A stretch of DNA of 64,000 bases, taken from NCBI RefSeq assembly GCF_039696035.1, contig NZ_CP155567.1:3095001-3159000 (forward strand). Reading direction: 5' to 3'. The notes below the pieces were generated by a model that did not search any database, had not been told where the DNA came from, and worked only from the letters and a program-made list of their open reading frames with translations. Positions within the stretch are counted from its first letter, which is position 1. The number at the start of each line of letters is the position of its first letter. A program made the position numbers and the translations under genes. Source of the stretch: Microbulbifer sp. SAOS-129_SWC (GTDB taxonomy: Bacteria > Pseudomonadota > Gammaproteobacteria > Pseudomonadales > Cellvibrionaceae). Of this stretch, positions 54,046-63,262 are shown in pieces.

Positions 54046-54402
54046 ATGAAAAAAATAATAAGCGTTGTATTCACCGGCCTACTGGCCGCCTGTGCCAGCA
54101 CCGTCACCCCGCCGCCGCGCCCGGCACCGGCGGATCAGGTCCGCGTACGCCCGATCGTCAAGGTACACCCCTATTACCCGCAGCAGATGCGGGATGCGAG
54201 AGTGGAGGGGTGGGTATTGATGAACCTGAAGGTCAACAATATCGGCCGCGTCACCGAAGTCGAGGTTGTCGATGCCAGTCCGGATAGCGGCTTTCAGCAG
54301 GCCGCGCGTACCGCCGCACGCAAGTGGATCTATAAACCCGCGCAGGATCGGCGGTCATTTTACGTCATGGCCCTGGTCGATTTTTCGCTGCCGCAACACT
54401 GA
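54046..54402 (+). CDS. Lipoprotein with TonB C-terminal domain
   Basis: A 118-residue protein. A lipobox LLAAC (Cys16) is followed by a proline-rich stretch (PPPRPAPAD) and a TonB C-terminal domain (YYPQQMRDARVEGWVLMNLK, NIGRVTEVEVVDASPDSGFQ, AARKWIYKP). True TonB has an N-terminal inner-membrane helix; here lipid anchoring replaces it. ATG 54040 is an alternative start. It could be a periplasmic/outer-membrane scaffold rather than an energy transducer. Confidence 0.8.
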   Translation: MKKIISVVFTGLLAACASTVTPPPRPAPADQVRVRPIVKVHPYYPQQMRDARVEGWVLMNLKVNNIGRVTEVEVVDASPDSGFQQAARTAARKWIYKPAQDRRSFYVMALVDFSLPQH

Positions 54403-54456
54403 CAGCGTACACCGACAACGCTGGAGCTACCTGTCTTCCCTACCCCGGCATGCCAC

Positions 54457-54502
54457 GGGCGCGCAATGCAAATGCGGTGATCCGCATTTGCATTGTGCGC
54501 CC
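54457..54502. repeat. Strong hairpin between convergent genes
   Basis: Two 21-base arms (54457-54477 and 54482-54502) pair with one mismatch around a TGAT loop. No T-run follows, so it is a long palindrome rather than a standard terminator. Confidence 0.8.
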
Positions 54503-54577
54503 GAAGATTCTTGCAGCGAACAAAAGGCTGGCGATCGTAGCCGCGCCCGGCGAATTTTCCAGACCGGGCAATCAGCT

Positions 54578-55477
54578 CTATGTGTTGAGTGTGCGCGCGA
54601 ACAGTTGCAACATCTGTCCCCAGGCGCGTTCCGCCTGCGCCGGGTTGTAGGCGGCAGAGTCCGGCGGGCACCAGCCGTGCAGCGTACCCGGGTAGACCTC
54701 GATCTCCGCCGATGCATCCGCGCGGTCAAAGGCCTCGCGTAGCACATCCTTGGCCTTCGGGTCACGCTCGTCGTCGTTCGCGGCAATGGCGACCAGGAAA
54801 TCGGCCTTGATCCGGGGAATCAGCAGGTGCGGGCTGTCGGGCTTGTCAGTAACCAGGCCACCGCCGTGGAAAGAGGCTCCGGCACCAATACGCGCCGGCA
54901 TATCCGCGGCCATGCGAAAGGCGTAAGAGCCGGTCATGCAATAGCCCATCACCCCGGCCTTCCTGGCGGTATCTACCGACGGCTGTTTGTCCAGAAATGC
55001 GATAAAGGCGCGACCATCGGTCACACAGGTCTGCGGCGACAGGGTGCCGGCCAGTTCCCGCGCCCGGGGCCAGATCTTCTGACGCAATTCGGGATCGATC
55101 ACCGTGGCGTCGTCGGGGACCAGCTGTTTATGGGTATTGCGGTAGTAGGGATTGACCACCAGTACGGCGTAGCCGGCCTCGGCCAGGCGCTTGCCCATCT
55201 GGCGGAAGGCGGGGCGCATACCGAAGATATCCGGCCACATGACCACGGCCGGGTGCCGCCCCTCGGCGGGGTGCACAAAATAGGCATCGGCCTCGCCATC
55301 CGGCGTTTTGATATTCACATTTGACGCCACCACCTTTTGCCCGTCGCCGGCACAGGCCGACAGCGGCAATGCCATCGCCAGTGCGGCGCCCATGCTGATC
55401 CGGCCAAAATCCCGCCGGCTGATCTTGTTGCGGCGGTAATAGTCCTCAATATCCCTGTTGCTCTTTTCGTCGCACAT
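54578..55477 (-). CDS. Dienelactone hydrolase family protein, Tat-exported
   Basis: A 299-residue alpha/beta hydrolase. The N-terminus has a twin-arginine motif (ISRRDFGRISMGAALAMALP), so export through Tat with possible lipid attachment at LSAC is likely. The catalytic Cys lies in MGYCMTGS, His in GTLHGWCPP and Asp in ANDDERD, the Cys-His-Asp triad of the family. ATG 55477 has GGGGA nine bases upstream; ATG 55486 is an alternative. The substrate is unknown. Confidence 0.88.
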   Translation of the reverse strand: MCDEKSNRDIEDYYRRNKISRRDFGRISMGAALAMALPLSACAGDGQKVVASNVNIKTPDGEADAYFVHPAEGRHPAVVMWPDIFGMRPAFRQMGKRLAEAGYAVLVVNPYYRNTHKQLVPDDATVIDPELRQKIWPRARELAGTLSPQTCVTDGRAFIAFLDKQPSVDTARKAGVMGYCMTGSYAFRMAADMPARIGAGASFHGGGLVTDKPDSPHLLIPRIKADFLVAIAANDDERDPKAKDVLREAFDRADASAEIEVYPGTLHGWCPPDSAAYNPAQAERAWGQMLQLFARTLNT

Positions 55478-55648
55478 AATCCGCATTCCCCTGTGGTTGT
55501 GGGCGAATCCCTGTGGTTATTCCGCCTGGCAAGCCGACAGCCAGTTCGCCGTCGTCCGACGGCCTGCACAGACCGACCCGGATATTGCCAAAGCTATAAC
55601 CTTCGCCGCCCGATTTCCAGTAATGCGCGTCATTCCCGCCAGCTGGCG

Positions 55649-56269
55649 TTACTGTGGCCGGAACAGTTGAAAAACCTGTTGCGCATCCACCCCGAAGTAA
55701 TCTGCCGGGCCGCCGGCACGCATCACCGGCTGCGCGGCGGCGGTGTTATAGACTCCCTGTTCCAGCAGGTGCTCGGCGATATGCACACCCACCACTTCCC
55801 CGAAGACTACCCAGGTGTCCACACGGGTGCCGTCGGCGCCGCTCAGCTGTAGTATCTGGCTCAATTTACACTCCATGGCCACCGGGCTCGCGGCCACGCG
55901 CGGCGTGCCAACAACAGTGGAGGCGGCGGTCTCCAGCCCGGCCAGAGCGTATTCATCCACCTCGGCGGCCACCGCCGCCGAAGTCTCATTCATCGCCTCG
56001 GCCAGCGGCCGGGTCACCAGGTTCCAGCAGAATTCACCGGTTTCGCGGATATTGCGCAGTGAATCCTTTTCGCCCACGCTGGCGAACCCGATAATCGGCG
56101 GGTGGTAATTGAACGCATTGAAGAAGCTGTACGGCGCCAGGTTCAGATTGCCCGCGCTGTCCTGCGAGGAAATCCAACCGATCGGCCGCGGTGCGATCAG
56201 TGCGTTGAACGGATCATGGGGCAGGCCGTGCCCTTTGTGCGGCTCGTAAAAATACATGGACTCTGACAT
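55649..56269 (-). CDS. Flavin reductase-like protein
   Basis: A 206-residue FMN-binding split-barrel protein of the flavin reductase-like family: ALIAPRPIGWISSQDSAGNL, NLAPYSFFNAFNYHPPIIGF, KDSLRNIRETGEFCWNLVT. It should bind FMN and reduce it, or a related substrate, with NAD(P)H in the cytoplasm. It is divergent from the metallo-beta-lactamase gene across a short tandem repeat. Confidence 0.92.
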   Translation of the reverse strand: MSESMYFYEPHKGHGLPHDPFNALIAPRPIGWISSQDSAGNLNLAPYSFFNAFNYHPPIIGFASVGEKDSLRNIRETGEFCWNLVTRPLAEAMNETSAAVAAEVDEYALAGLETAASTVVGTPRVAASPVAMECKLSQILQLSGADGTRVDTWVVFGEVVGVHIAEHLLEQGVYNTAAAQPVMRAGGPADYFGVDAQQVFQLFRPQ

Positions 56270-56280
56270 TGGTCACTCTG

Positions 56281-56348
56281 TTATGGATACTTCGGGGTTA
56301 TGGATACTTCGGGGTTATGGATACTTCGGGGTTACGGATACTTCGGGA
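56281..56348. repeat. Four tandem 17-bp repeats
   Basis: Units TTATGGATACTTCGGGG at 56281, 56298 and 56315 are exact; the fourth at 56332 has two changes. They lie in the divergent promoter region of the flavin reductase and MBL genes. Confidence 0.95.
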
Positions 56349-56447
56349 ACGCCATGATAACAGAGACTGTCTACACCAATAGTCGTCACTGGCCGCGACC
56401 ACCCAGGTCGCGCCGGAACACCACAAAAATAACACCAAGGAAATTGC

Positions 56448-57320
56448 ATGCGCTCAATGTTCGCCGCCCTGTTCACCACACTACTGACCTGTGCCCTGCC
56501 CGCAGCTGCCGACGACAACGCCATTCCGCCGTTGGATCCGGACAAAGGTTATGTGGAACCCTTCCAGCTATTCGACAATGTCTACTATGTTGGCGACAAA
56601 TGGATCTCTGCCTATGTCATTAAAACCAGCGCCGGGCTGATTCTGGTCGATACCCTGGAGGCGCCGTACGGCCGCTGGATTCCCGGCAACATGCGCAAGC
56701 TGGGCCTGGATCCCGCAGCGCTCAAAATCATCCTGGTCACCCACGGGCACTCGGACCACCTGTCCGGTGCACAGTACTTGCAGTCGCATTTCGGCAGCCG
56801 GGTATTGATGAGCGCCGCCGACCTGTCATTGGCTAAAGCACAGGCGGCGAAGAGCCGGAAGCAGGAGTCTGGAGCCTTCACGCTGCCGAAGTTCGAACTT
56901 GTCAAACGCGACGGGCGGGAGGTGACCCTGGGCGATACGACCGTCAAACTCTACCTGACACCGGGCCACACGCCGGGCTCCATGTCGGTGGACTTCTTCG
57001 CCCGACTGGGGGACAAGCGCTACCGCGCGTTTATTGTCGGCGGCATGGGTACCAATTTCGAGGGACGCGAGCGCGCCGAGCAGTATCTGGCCAGCGTTCA
57101 CCGCATCCGCCAGCTCGCTGCCCGGGAACCCAGAGTACAGGTAAACCTCACCAACCATCCGCGCATGTGTCAGTTGTTCGAGCGTAAGGCGCGCGCGGAG
57201 CGCGAAGGTGTAGAAAAGGTCTTTGTCGATGCGGGCAATTTTTCCGCGCTGCTGGATACCCTGGAACAACGCGGCCGCGACAAGCTGGAAGCCATAGCCA
57301 GTGCGCAGGTATCGGAGTGA
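56448..57320 (+). CDS. Metallo-beta-lactamase-fold protein, B3-like
   Basis: A 290-residue exported protein (signal peptide FAALFTTLLTCALPAAA). The first metal cluster is HGHSDH (His99, His101, Asp103, His104); His174 (TPGHTPGS) and His237 (LTNHP) complete a B3-type two-zinc site. Sequence and length fit subclass B3 beta-lactamases and related hydrolases such as lactonases. Activity on beta-lactams cannot be judged from sequence alone. Confidence 0.85.
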   Translation: MRSMFAALFTTLLTCALPAAADDNAIPPLDPDKGYVEPFQLFDNVYYVGDKWISAYVIKTSAGLILVDTLEAPYGRWIPGNMRKLGLDPAALKIILVTHGHSDHLSGAQYLQSHFGSRVLMSAADLSLAKAQAAKSRKQESGAFTLPKFELVKRDGREVTLGDTTVKLYLTPGHTPGSMSVDFFARLGDKRYRAFIVGGMGTNFEGRERAEQYLASVHRIRQLAAREPRVQVNLTNHPRMCQLFERKARAEREGVEKVFVDAGNFSALLDTLEQRGRDKLEAIASAQVSE

Positions 57321-57380
57321 TCCCGGCGATCACCCGACGGGGAAACAGCGGCCGGTTACCCGTGCCACTGACAGTTCCGG

Positions 57381-58205
57381 TTAACTTTCGATAAACGCCA
57401 GCATATCGGCATTGAGCTCGTCCGCATTGGTGGTCAGCAATCCGTGCGAATAGCCCTTGTAGATTTTGAGGGACGCATTTTTGATGAGTTTGGACGACAG
57501 CATGCCAGAGGCTTCGATCGGCACCACCTGATCGTCGTCTCCCTGCAGGATCAGGGTCGGCACATCGATGTTCTTCAGGTCCTCGGTGAAGTCTGTCTCG
57601 GAGAAGGCTTTGATGCCCTCGTAATGGGCCAGCGCGCTGCCCATCATGCCCTGGCGCCACCAGTTTTCGATAATTCCCCGCGATACCTCCGCGCCCTCGC
57701 GGTTATAACCGTAGAAGGGCCCACTGGCCACGTCGTAATAGAACTGCGAGCGATTCGCCGCCAGGTGTTTGCGGAAATCATCGAACACCTCGAGTGGTGT
57801 GCCGTCGGGGTTGGAATCACTTTTCACCATGATTGGTGGCACTGCGGCTACCATGATCAGCTTGGCCACACGCCCCTTGCCGAAGCGCGCGACATAGCTG
57901 GCCGCCTCGCCGCCACCGGTGGAGTGGCCGATATGTACCGTGTCACTCAATCCCAGGTGCTCCGCCACCGCCAGCGCATCGAGCACGTATTGTTCCATGG
58001 TGTGGCCAGTGGAGATCTGGCTGGAACGGCCGTGGCCGCGCCGGTCGTGGGCAATGACGCGATAGCCGCGGTTGACGAAAAACAGCATCTGCGCGTCCCA
58101 GTCATCGGCACTTAACGGCCAGCCGTGGTGGAACATAACCGGCTGACCGGAGCCCCAATCCTTGAAATAAATTTCCGCACCATCTTTGGTGGTAATCGTG
58201 GTCAT
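57381..58205 (-). CDS. Alpha/beta hydrolase, non-heme chloroperoxidase type
   Basis: A 274-residue cytoplasmic hydrolase: oxyanion loop FHHGWPLSADDWD, YRVIAHDRRGHGRSS, nucleophile Ser95 in GHSTGGGEA, acid Asp in LQGDDDQVVP and His in YSHGLL. This is the cofactor-free haloperoxidase/arylesterase pattern. ATG 58205 (MTTITTKDG) is taken; 58208 and 58217 also lie in frame. The physiological substrate is unknown. Confidence 0.92.
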   Translation of the reverse strand: MTTITTKDGAEIYFKDWGSGQPVMFHHGWPLSADDWDAQMLFFVNRGYRVIAHDRRGHGRSSQISTGHTMEQYVLDALAVAEHLGLSDTVHIGHSTGGGEAASYVARFGKGRVAKLIMVAAVPPIMVKSDSNPDGTPLEVFDDFRKHLAANRSQFYYDVASGPFYGYNREGAEVSRGIIENWWRQGMMGSALAHYEGIKAFSETDFTEDLKNIDVPTLILQGDDDQVVPIEASGMLSSKLIKNASLKIYKGYSHGLLTTNADELNADMLAFIES

Positions 58206-58925
58206 CATGCGCTCCATTCAACAGGATAACCGGAGTCGGCGTTCAAACCCCGGCGGCGATCAAAGAAGGGTAGTTGCCAGTAAAGAAGCTGCGCCAGAAG
58301 CATTCTTCAACAAATTCTTACTGGCACTCGAGATTAGCTGAAATTCTTTATCACCCCGCCGGCCACTCCCCATGTTGACGGCAGTCTCGACACCTGCGCG
58401 GCAATTTTCAGCCCCGTCCTGCCGGGACGCTAATCAAATATTTTCCGCAACTGGCACGCAAAAAAACAGCGACAGGTGGCACCCGATATTTTTTTACAGA
58501 TTATTTTCGGGTAACTGGAAAATGACTTAAAAGTCAAAAAACATTTCCGGCGACAGCAGCTTTTCGAGACGGATTTTTTTCTTGCGCTGGCGCACAAAAT
58601 TCAAATCCTGTCGCCTCCTGAAACAAAAAATGACCTCCACTGTAAAAGTGGTCACTGTAGAATCTGACACGAGCGCGATCTCCGCAGCGCTCAACTTACC
58701 CCGCGGTAACTTTTGCCCGGCGGTAAGTTACCAGCCCGGCAATCAAGCAGTGCCGGCTCACTCAGTATCACGCTGTACCGATGTATCACGCCGTACCCGC
58801 TACCCGGGAATAAGCGCCCGGGTATTGCTCGAACCGCAATGCAGTCCATTTGTATAGTTTTTGGGTCCCCGCATTGCGTTTCAATCTTGTTCAAAAAATA
58901 AGAGTAAAAGACAGGTGAATGATCG
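58206..58925. other. Intergenic region, nothing recognised
   Basis: A 720-base region between divergent genes. It is AT-rich around 58440-58640 and must contain both promoters. A + frame at 58582-58857 has no protein-like features. Confidence 0.5.
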
Positions 58926-59792
58926 ATGAACACGAGAGAACTTTCCCTTTTGGCAACGCTGCTACTGGCACTGCTTTCGCCGGTGTCATCCCTGGCTGCC
59001 ACCGGCATTGCGCTGGTGCACGGCACCGGCAACCAGTCGGATGCCTACAACGACTACTGGACCTCCGAAATGGTGGAATCCGTCCGCCAGGGGCTGCCCA
59101 CCGGCAGCAACCTGCTGGTGGTTAACTGCGATTTTGAAGAGTACATGTGGGACGATGCCGCTGCCGGTTGTCTGGCGACACAGCTGTACAATTTTATCGA
59201 GTCGATGAATATCGACGATCTGGTGGTGGTCACGCATTCCAATGGCGGCAACGTCATGCGCTGGATCCTTTCCAACCCCACCTGGGACAGCCGCTACCCC
59301 GCCATTATCGACAATATCCGCTGGGTGGATGTGATTGCCGCGTCCAGTGCCGGAACCCCACTGGCGGATGCGGTGATGTCCGGTAATGTCTTCGAGGCAT
59401 CCGTGGGCTGGCTGCTCGGCTACCAGAATGATGCGGTGCGTATGCAGCAGACCAGCTGGATGGCCTACTACAACGATAACTGGCTACTCGGCACGACCGG
59501 GCGACCGTCGCTGCCGGTGGGCTTCTGGAATATTGTCGGCACCGATGTGGAAACTGCGGTGTGGGATGCCGACAGCTACTGCGGTGGCTACACGGAAAAC
59601 CTCGGCCTCGAAGTGACTCAGGCGTGGCTGGACAATTGCTCCGACGGCTTCCTGAACTGCAGCTCGCAGAAGGCCGCCGGCAATTTGTGGTTTTACGATT
59701 ACAACAGAACCCGTGACGGCGAGCCGCTCAGCCACAACCAGAGCCGGCGCAAATGCTTCAACCTCGACGTTATCCTGAGAAACGACATTTAA
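58926..59792 (+). CDS. Exported alpha/beta hydrolase (lipase-like)
   Basis: A 288-residue secreted protein with signal peptide (LLATLLLALLSPVSSLAA). The lipase fold begins ATGIALVHGTGNQSDA. The nucleophile elbow is THSNGGN with Ser105. Several Cys in the second half (CGGY, DNCSDGFLNCSSQ) should form disulfides. It precedes the DUF4785-like gene by ten bases and is probably co-transcribed. The substrate is unknown. Confidence 0.8.
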   Translation: MNTRELSLLATLLLALLSPVSSLAATGIALVHGTGNQSDAYNDYWTSEMVESVRQGLPTGSNLLVVNCDFEEYMWDDAAAGCLATQLYNFIESMNIDDLVVVTHSNGGNVMRWILSNPTWDSRYPAIIDNIRWVDVIAASSAGTPLADAVMSGNVFEASVGWLLGYQNDAVRMQQTSWMAYYNDNWLLGTTGRPSLPVGFWNIVGTDVETAVWDADSYCGGYTENLGLEVTQAWLDNCSDGFLNCSSQKAAGNLWFYDYNRTRDGEPLSHNQSRRKCFNLDVILRNDI

Positions 59793-59802
59793 GGGGGCCA
59801 CC

Positions 59803-60966
59803 ATGAAATCCATACTTATCCAGGCTGCACTGCTTATCTGTGCATTCAGCGCCTCGGTGTCTGCGCAGGAAATTCTCAACCGCAGTCGCGCGCCAGTACA
59901 CTTCTCCCAATACGTGGATCCGGCCGCTGACCAGCAGCTGGCCGACCGCGGCAGCGAGCAGCAGAGCCGCGTGTTCTTCCGCAAGGTCAGTGGTGCCGAG
60001 CTGAATCGCGGCGCCGAGCTGGTACTGGATGCCAAGCAGGCTGTCATCCAGATTTCACCACTCGACCGCAACGCGAATGGCAAGCGGCTGGTCGACAACA
60101 AAATCCCGAAAGGCATGACGCTATCAAACGGCAGGGAACGCCGGCGCGTCGATGACGACAGTATCGCGCTGTACCGCAAGTCGCAGGGTCTGCGGCAGAA
60201 TTTTCCGCAGTTTTATGGTCGCGCCCACGTGATGCGCGTGCCGGAGGATATGGGGCGTGGCAAGTTTACTCTGCAGGCCAACGGCAATGCGCGCAACGAT
60301 GCCGAATACATTGTCTACGTGCTGGACAAGCACAGTGATATCGCCCTGGATGTAAAGGCACCGACACTGCGTTTCTCCCGCGACGGCACGCTGGTGCTGG
60401 ACGCCAGAGCCAGCGGCGCCGCCGCCAGACTGGAGTCCATTGCCACCACCCTGATCGCCCCCGACGGCAAGCGCTACGCGGTCAGCGGCAAGCGCAACGG
60501 CAACGACTATCGCGCCGAGTGGCCGATTGCGGTGAACTCACCCTCGGTGCCCGGCGAGCTGTGGCGGATTGAAGTGCGCTCCACGCTGCGCAATGGCCGC
60601 AACGAACCCATTCAGCGTGTCGCTGTCGTGGCTGCGGACATCTTCCGGGAGACAGCTGCCATCTCTGCCATCGACAGCGATGCACAACAGCTGAAGCTAT
60701 CCGTGGACGTCCGCGATGCGGGTCGCTTTGAAGCGCGCGCGCTGGTGTTCGGCACCGACAGCAGCGGTAATACCCGGCCGGCGCTGCTGGCGTATCAGGC
60801 GCAGTGGCTGGAGGCGGGCCAGCGCGAAATGACCGTGCCCATCGATACCGCCAAACTGGCGGCCTCCGGATTGCAAGCGCCTTTCCGGGTGCAGAACCTG
60901 CAGTTCCTCGATCAGGGGCGGCTGTCGGTGTTGCAATACCGGCAGGGCAACTGGGAATTGCGCTAG
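59803..60966 (+). CDS. DUF4785-like exported protein
   Basis: A 387-residue exported protein (signal peptide LLICAFSASVSA). A Ser/Arg-rich N-terminal part (RSRAPVHFSQYVDPAADQQL) is followed by Ig-like beta domains (YIVYVLDKHSDIALDVKAPT, ATTLIAPDGKRYAVSGKRNG, VDVRDAGRFEARALVFGTDS), as in DUF4785 proteins. It is predicted to follow the secreted hydrolase in one operon, suggesting a paired secreted system. Function is unknown. Confidence 0.7.
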   Translation: MKSILIQAALLICAFSASVSAQEILNRSRAPVHFSQYVDPAADQQLADRGSEQQSRVFFRKVSGAELNRGAELVLDAKQAVIQISPLDRNANGKRLVDNKIPKGMTLSNGRERRRVDDDSIALYRKSQGLRQNFPQFYGRAHVMRVPEDMGRGKFTLQANGNARNDAEYIVYVLDKHSDIALDVKAPTLRFSRDGTLVLDARASGAAARLESIATTLIAPDGKRYAVSGKRNGNDYRAEWPIAVNSPSVPGELWRIEVRSTLRNGRNEPIQRVAVVAADIFRETAAISAIDSDAQQLKLSVDVRDAGRFEARALVFGTDSSGNTRPALLAYQAQWLEAGQREMTVPIDTAKLAASGLQAPFRVQNLQFLDQGRLSVLQYRQGNWELR

Positions 60967-61093
60967 CCTTTCCGGGCTGCACCAGCGGCACAGGGATGTG
61001 CCGCTATACGAAGTGCGGCTATGCAAGGTGCGGCGATGCAAAGCGCCGCTTTCGAAGGGAGCAATATCGAAAGAACCGGATTGGCGAAGGCCG

Positions 61094-61807
61094 CTACTCG
61101 CCAGTGGGAAGATACCCTCCCAGCGCCTGCACGGCCTGCTGGGAGTCCGGCGGCGACACCCAGATCGCCAGGGCCGTTCGCGCCTGCCCGCGATCGGGAA
61201 TGGCCGGCAGTTTGAGCTGCCACTCGCCTTCCCCTTTCTTACGCACTAGGTCCAGCACCACGAAATCGTGTGTCAGCGTGCGGCCGCTGTTTTCGCCGGC
61301 GCCGATCTGCTGGACGAGCCCCATTCCCAGTATCGCCACATTCAACACGGCATTGCGCTTCTGCGCAAAACTGGCGGTCAGCTGCCCGCCCTGCAGGCGC
61401 GCACTCAGCTCGCCGGGCTCCCCCTGCGCACGTTGCCAGTTGCGCTGCCCGTGGAACCAGCCGCGCCATTCGCGACCATCAATCATGAACCCGGGCGTAT
61501 ATACCTGGCTCGCCGCACCGGCGCGGACATAGCGGCGCTGGCGCACGCTGTAGGCACTGCTGGAGAAGGGATCTTTCCAGCCGATACCGTCCCAGTAATC
61601 TACGTGGAATGCGAGGGGGACGAATTCCCGGAACAGGCCCGGCCTGCCCTTCAGGCTGCTCAGCCACTTTTCCGCCGGCGGGCAGCTGCTGCATCCCTCC
61701 GAGGTATACAGCTCCACCAGGGTCACGCGGCCCGGCCCGCTGTGCCAGGACTGCGCACCGGCGAGCAGGGGTAGCGCGGAAAGTATCGCAATCAGGATGC
61801 ATTTCAT
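61094..61807 (-). CDS. DUF1223 protein (thioredoxin-like, exported)
   Basis: A 237-residue protein with signal peptide (LIAILSALPLLAGA). DUF1223 signatures are VELYTSEGCSSCPPAEKWLS, FHVDYWDGIGWKDPF and YTPGFMIDGREW. The CSSC motif sits where thioredoxins have CxxC. It should be periplasmic; no partner is visible. Confidence 0.88.
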   Translation of the reverse strand: MKCILIAILSALPLLAGAQSWHSGPGRVTLVELYTSEGCSSCPPAEKWLSSLKGRPGLFREFVPLAFHVDYWDGIGWKDPFSSSAYSVRQRRYVRAGAASQVYTPGFMIDGREWRGWFHGQRNWQRAQGEPGELSARLQGGQLTASFAQKRNAVLNVAILGMGLVQQIGAGENSGRTLTHDFVVLDLVRKKGEGEWQLKLPAIPDRGQARTALAIWVSPPDSQQAVQALGGYLPTGE

Positions 61808-61917
61808 CGGTGTATCAACGGCTGGAGAATTTGTCTTCCAGTGTACACGCGAAGCGCCAACCGTGCCCCGCGGCGTGCGGGGCGCGGCGTCACCATTACC
61901 GTGCAGCCGGTGGCAGC

Positions 61918-63192
61918 TCAGGCACTATCGGCAGCAGGCGGTTCCGCGCGATACCGGACAGGGCCGTCACCATGGATGCCCAGCGGGCGGAAGGGAAACC
62001 GGAACAGATCCCGGGTCTTTTTCAGGTGCTTCTTCAGCCCCAGTTGCTGGAGCCGCTGCATCAGTGCGTGCCGGTCCTGATCGATGCGCGCCCGTGCCGC
62101 CGAGGTGCCACGGGTATTCATCAGCAGGCGGGTCTGTTCGTACAGCCATTGATACTGGCTATAGGGCGAGGCCCCGGAATACTTATCGTGGTAGACGCGA
62201 TCCAGCACCTGCTGCGCGCGGTCGATATCACCCAGATCCAGGCGCAGCGCGGCAATATCCGCTGCCAGACCGGTGATCGTGCTCTCGTTGGAGCAGTCGT
62301 AGTCGCAGTCAACTTCCCAGTCTGTGGTATAGAACTGTTGAAAATAAAATTCATACAGCGGCAACATTTCCGCATACCGGCCCTGGCATAACCAGCCAAT
62401 CATTGCGGCAGGGTCGTCCTGCAGTTCGAGCATTTTTGCGTAGGCCACCTTGTAGCGGATCATGCCCGGGTGTTCGGGTTTGCCCTGGTACATTCGCTCG
62501 TTAAAGCTGTAATAGGGCTGCAGATTGCCTTGCAGCGGGTTGTAGCGCCCCAACGGAACACTGTGCCACCACGGTGGTTTGGGATTGGCCGACTCGAACG
62601 CGGGCCAGTGCCGCCAATATTGCTCCGCCTGTTTCTCCACCGCCATCTGCTCTTGCAGCGCACGGTGCGCAGTGAACTCCGATACGCTGTAGAACGCAAG
62701 CCCGGCCACGGTGACGGCCAGCGCAAACTTCAGCTCCCGCGAGCGCCCACCCCGGTGCCAGCAGTTGATCCCCACCGGCAGATAGAGCACCAGGAAGAAC
62801 AGCGCCAACAGCGGCATGCGCCAGAACTGCAGCGGCGCGGCGATTACCACTTGCGGCGACTGGTTCAACTGGTAGTAAACGCCGATCTCGTCACCCTCGT
62901 CGTAGAGCCAGTAGATCAGCGGCGCCAGCTCGGACGCGGTTTCAAAATAACCGGTGAAGCGCGGCGACGGGTAACGGAAATGCAGATACAGCGCCGTGGC
63001 CGGCTTCGATTCCCGCGGCCGGCTATCCACCTGGCGCTCGCTCTTGCCGGTGACCACGGTATCCAGCCGCTCGCCATTGATGACATAATCGAGATTCTGG
63101 TAAACCAGAAAAAATAACAGCGCAAACAGGATTGCGAGTGGTGCGAATACAAATACCAGCGCTGCCAGGCTGAAGGGTTTTCTGTCTTCCAT
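61918..63192 (-). CDS. Large membrane protein, DUF3592-like N-terminus
   Basis: A 424-residue protein with inner-membrane helices at about residues 8-28 (LVFVFAPLAILFALLFFLVY), 142-158 and 171-189. The region between the first two helices (TALYLHFRYPSPRF, GDEIGVYYQLNQ) resembles DUF3592. The C-terminal two thirds (about residues 190-424) is a helical soluble part with TPR-like spacing (LRLDLGDIDRAQQVLDRVYH). ATG 63192 avoids an implausible basic extension. The function is unknown. Confidence 0.65.
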   Translation of the reverse strand: MEDRKPFSLAALVFVFAPLAILFALLFFLVYQNLDYVINGERLDTVVTGKSERQVDSRPRESKPATALYLHFRYPSPRFTGYFETASELAPLIYWLYDEGDEIGVYYQLNQSPQVVIAAPLQFWRMPLLALFFLVLYLPVGINCWHRGGRSRELKFALAVTVAGLAFYSVSEFTAHRALQEQMAVEKQAEQYWRHWPAFESANPKPPWWHSVPLGRYNPLQGNLQPYYSFNERMYQGKPEHPGMIRYKVAYAKMLELQDDPAAMIGWLCQGRYAEMLPLYEFYFQQFYTTDWEVDCDYDCSNESTITGLAADIAALRLDLGDIDRAQQVLDRVYHDKYSGASPYSQYQWLYEQTRLLMNTRGTSAARARIDQDRHALMQRLQQLGLKKHLKKTRDLFRFPFRPLGIHGDGPVRYRAEPPAADSA

Positions 63193-63262
63193 AACCGTCA
63201 CTACTTTTCGTTTCCCTGTGCTCTGCGCGCACATGCCATCCCTGTGCCCGCGCCGCCGGCTG

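Noticed and set aside
56281..56348. Possible CRISPR array
   Set aside because: The 17-bp units are directly abutting without spacers and there are no cas genes.
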